NCBI GenBank assembly: GCA_004559785.1
Contig: SFXD01000086.1
Span: forward strand, 1 to 8,084
DNA length: 8,084 nucleotides
Reading direction: 5' to 3'
From: a bacterium
Lineage (GTDB): Bacteria; Bacteroidota; Bacteroidia; Bacteroidales; Bacteroidaceae
The notes under the pieces are model-generated. The model was given only the letters and a program-made list of their open reading frames with translations, did not search any database and was not told the origin of the DNA. Numbering within the stretch: the stretch's first letter is position 1; each line of letters starts with the position of its first letter. The position numbers and the translations under genes are program-made. Shown here in pieces: positions 6,514 through 8,084 of the stretch.

Positions 6514-7704
6514 ATGGAACTGAACATAGCCGAAAGACGTATTAGCGTAGTTGACAGCCTACGTGGATTTGCCGTAGTGGGCATCATCATCATCCATTTT
6601 CTCGAACATCTCAACTTCTATTCCTTCCCCGAGCCAACACCTTTCGAACAGGGGCTGTGGGACACGGTATTCTACCTTGGGGCAAGCAAGATGTATGCCA
6701 TATTCGCCTTGCTGTTCGGACTGAGCTGCTACATCCAGCACCACAATGCAGAGAAGCGTGGCGAAGACTTCCGCCTACGTTTCGCATGGCGCATGCTGTT
6801 GCTCTTTGGCTGGGGAATGCTCGACTTGGTGTTCTTCAATGGCGACATCCTTTGCACCTATGCCGCACTGGGACTGCTGCTTATCCCCCTGGTGAAGGCT
6901 TCCGACAAGGTCTTGACTGCCGTGGCAGCCATGCTTTTCATACAGCCCATCGAAATCTTCTATATCATCAGGGGACTTGCCAATCCTCAAGCAACGCCAA
7001 TGGATCTTGGCTATTCCCACCTGTGGGACGTATGCTTTGACGCATGTGCCAACGGTAGTTTCCTCGACGTGGCAAAGGCAGGACTTACGTCGGGATTACA
7101 AATCAACTTCGGCTGGGCGATAGAAAATGGCCGCTTCACACAGACATTCACACTGTTTGTCATAGGCATGTTGCTGGGACGCAAGCGTCTGTTCCTGAAC
7201 GAGCATGGTAGCCTCAAGTTCTGGAAGAATGCCATGGCTTGTGCGCTGTTGTTGTTTGCCGTGACCCAAGTACTGCTGCTCACCTTACATACCGACCAAA
7301 TGCCGCCTTGCATAGCCAAGAGCGTTGACATACTGCTGAAGGCATGGCGCAATTTCTCCATGATGACATTCTATGTTGGTGGCATTACCCTATTGTACTA
7401 TACGACGCACATGAGGAAAGCCATCTCCCACCTTGAGTGCATCGGCAAGATGAGCCTTACCGACTACCTCCTGCAAAGCATCTTTGGCGGTTTCATCTTC
7501 TATAACTGGGGGCTCGGACTATATACCGTCAGCAGCCACGGCATAAGTTTCGTACTTGGCATATTGTTCTGCATCTGCCTGTATTTCTTCTGCCGTTTCT
7601 GGACTTCTCATTTCCGTCGCGGGCCATTGGAAGAACTCTGGGCAAGGGCTACGCACATAAAACTCCCAACCATTCCCTTCCACGATGCCCATCATGCACA
7701 ATAG
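6514..7704 (+). CDS. DUF418/YeiB-family multi-pass membrane protein
   Basis: This 396-residue inner-membrane protein is of unknown biochemical function; the family is distantly related to acyltransferase-like and heparan N-acetyltransferase-like membrane proteins. The N-terminus has the family signature RISVVDSLRGFAVVGIIII (9-27) leading into the first helix. Further hydrophobic segments lie near 59-73, 91-108 (MLLLFGWGMLDLVFF), 112-127, 133-152, 208-222, 238-257, 281-298, 318-337 and 343-362. FNGDILCTYAALGLLLIP (108-125) is a conserved core motif. The DUF418 domain proper covers about 235-385, with IGKMSLTDYLLQS (310-322) and the closing RRGPLEELWARAT (368-380). Length is normal for the family and no break is seen. 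The ATG at 6514 matches the family N-terminus; no strong Shine-Dalgarno precedes it. It has its own promoter and stands alone, divergent from the GH5 gene, so context does not reveal a substrate. Confidence 0.9.
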   Translation: MELNIAERRISVVDSLRGFAVVGIIIIHFLEHLNFYSFPEPTPFEQGLWDTVFYLGASKMYAIFALLFGLSCYIQHHNAEKRGEDFRLRFAWRMLLLFGWGMLDLVFFNGDILCTYAALGLLLIPLVKASDKVLTAVAAMLFIQPIEIFYIIRGLANPQATPMDLGYSHLWDVCFDACANGSFLDVAKAGLTSGLQINFGWAIENGRFTQTFTLFVIGMLLGRKRLFLNEHGSLKFWKNAMACALLLFAVTQVLLLTLHTDQMPPCIAKSVDILLKAWRNFSMMTFYVGGITLLYYTTHMRKAISHLECIGKMSLTDYLLQSIFGGFIFYNWGLGLYTVSSHGISFVLGILFCICLYFFCRFWTSHFRRGPLEELWARATHIKLPTIPFHDAHHAQ

Positions 7705-7772
7705 CATCCTGACACTCTGACTATTCTTTTACGCCATATTTTACACCATTTATTGGCGTCATTCTCAAAATA
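7705..7772. other. Spacer after the DUF418 gene, weak hairpin
   Basis: ACGCCA (7731-7736) and TGGCGT (7754-7759) form a 6-bp stem with a 17-nt AT-rich loop. No T-run follows it on the plus strand, and on the minus strand it is followed by AAAAG. It is therefore not a good terminator in either direction, and nothing else is recognised here. Confidence 0.4.
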
Positions 7773-7927
7773 GGTGGGGGCTGTTTCACCTGCATCAGTT
7801 CATGTCGTTCCACCAATTCAGCCCTTATCCAATGCTATTCGTTCCATGCGTTCAAGATTATAGGGTTTTCTAACGACCAAGATATGTCGCCTATTCAACG
7901 CATTTGTCCATGACGTTTGCCCCCACC
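7773..7927 (-). ncRNA. Candidate structured RNA closed by a 9-bp GC-rich stem
   Basis: GGTGGGGGC (7773-7781) and GCCCCCACC (7919-7927) pair perfectly and enclose 137 nt. Inside are three nested helices: ATGCGTT/AACGCAT (7846-7852 with 7897-7903), ATAGG/CCTAT (7860-7864 with 7890-7894) and CGAC/GTCG (7874-7877 with 7886-7889). An alternative helix, GGGCTG/CAGCCC (7778-7783 with 7819-7824), would compete with the closing stem. The minus strand is preferred because its unpaired parts are purine-rich (GTTAGAAAAC, GGAACGAA, GGTGAAACA). No protein of credible start is encoded. A 6S-like RNA, a regulatory leader for a gene outside the window, or a small inverted-repeat element are all possible. I do not recognise the family, and the strand is uncertain. 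Confidence 0.4.
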
Positions 7928-8084
7928 AGTTCACAATTTATCCTCGTTGTTTCATATGTCTTTCTTTGTCAAAATTGTTCATCAATAAATATCTTGATTT
8001 CACCTAATGCCCCAATTTCTTTTGAAAGTACGAACATGTTTTTGGGGTTTGCATATAAACGATATTTGGGTGCAAAAATACAGA
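7928..8084 (-). promoter_or_regulatory. AT-rich right end with possible minus-strand -7 box
   Basis: The minus strand reads TATTTTTG at 8073-8080, matching TAnnTTTG; its -33 element would lie beyond the window edge. A hairpin with arms CCCCAA (8010-8015) and TTGGGG (8042-8047) lies just inside the expected transcript. Closer to the candidate RNA, TAAATTG (complement of 7935-7941) is a degenerate second -7 candidate without a matching -33 box. No gene is seen on either strand. Confidence 0.3.

Noticed and set aside
7731..7759. Hairpin after the DUF418 gene as a terminator
   Set aside because: The stem is only 6 bp, the loop is long and there is no T-run after it on either strand.
7713..7912. 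Open plus-strand frame of about 66 codons across the RNA candidate
   Set aside because: There is no start codon near its beginning and no recognisable protein pattern; the only ATG lies close to its end.
1..8084. CRISPR array, tRNA or rRNA genes, intact insertion sequence
   Set aside because: No regularly spaced repeats with unique spacers, no rRNA or tRNA-like segments and no transposase reading frame are visible.

Overview
The window looks like a chromosomal segment of a Bacteroidales bacterium, most likely a Prevotella/Segatella-type organism of the gut, rumen or mouth. Three things point there. First, a BspA-type leucine-rich-repeat surface protein and a secreted family 5 glycoside hydrolase both end in C-terminal domains of the type IX secretion (Por) kind. 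Second, the best promoter candidates fit the Bacteroidetes sigma-factor consensus (TTTG, about 20 nt, TAnnTTTG) rather than the E. coli one. Third, the membrane protein and the UmuDC proteins are of kinds commonly found there. This assignment is an inference from protein style; no database was searched.

Layout, left to right. Positions 95-916 (+) carry the 3' part of a BspA-like gene: two and a half leucine-rich repeats, a spacer, a beta-sandwich-like domain and a sorting domain. It has no start codon and joins unrelated non-coding DNA inside a repeat, so it looks like a broken or silent copy. Positions 917-1133 hold a strong hairpin and a near-perfect 25-bp palindrome. Positions 1134-2870 (-) are a two-gene umuDC operon for translesion DNA synthesis, with a recognisable promoter. 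Positions 3235-5970 (-) encode a large secreted, modular glycoside hydrolase (GH5, CBM6, Ig-like domain, CBM6, sorting domain). Between it and the next gene lies a short relic of a Bcr/CflA-type drug-efflux transporter (about 6128-6328, +). Positions 6514-7704 (+) encode a DUF418/YeiB-family multi-pass membrane protein behind a textbook Bacteroidetes promoter. The last 380 bp has no convincing protein gene. It contains a 155-nt segment closed by a perfect 9-bp GC-rich stem with further nested helices inside, which may be a structured non-coding RNA.

The genes do not form one pathway. UmuD' and UmuC would act together as a mutagenic polymerase. The GH5 enzyme would act alone outside the cell or on its surface on a beta-glucan-like polysaccharide. 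The BspA fragment and the transporter relic indicate past rearrangement at both intergenic borders. The item most worth following is the possible structured RNA at 7773-7927. The other sites (palindrome, umuDC leader repeats, relics) are secondary.
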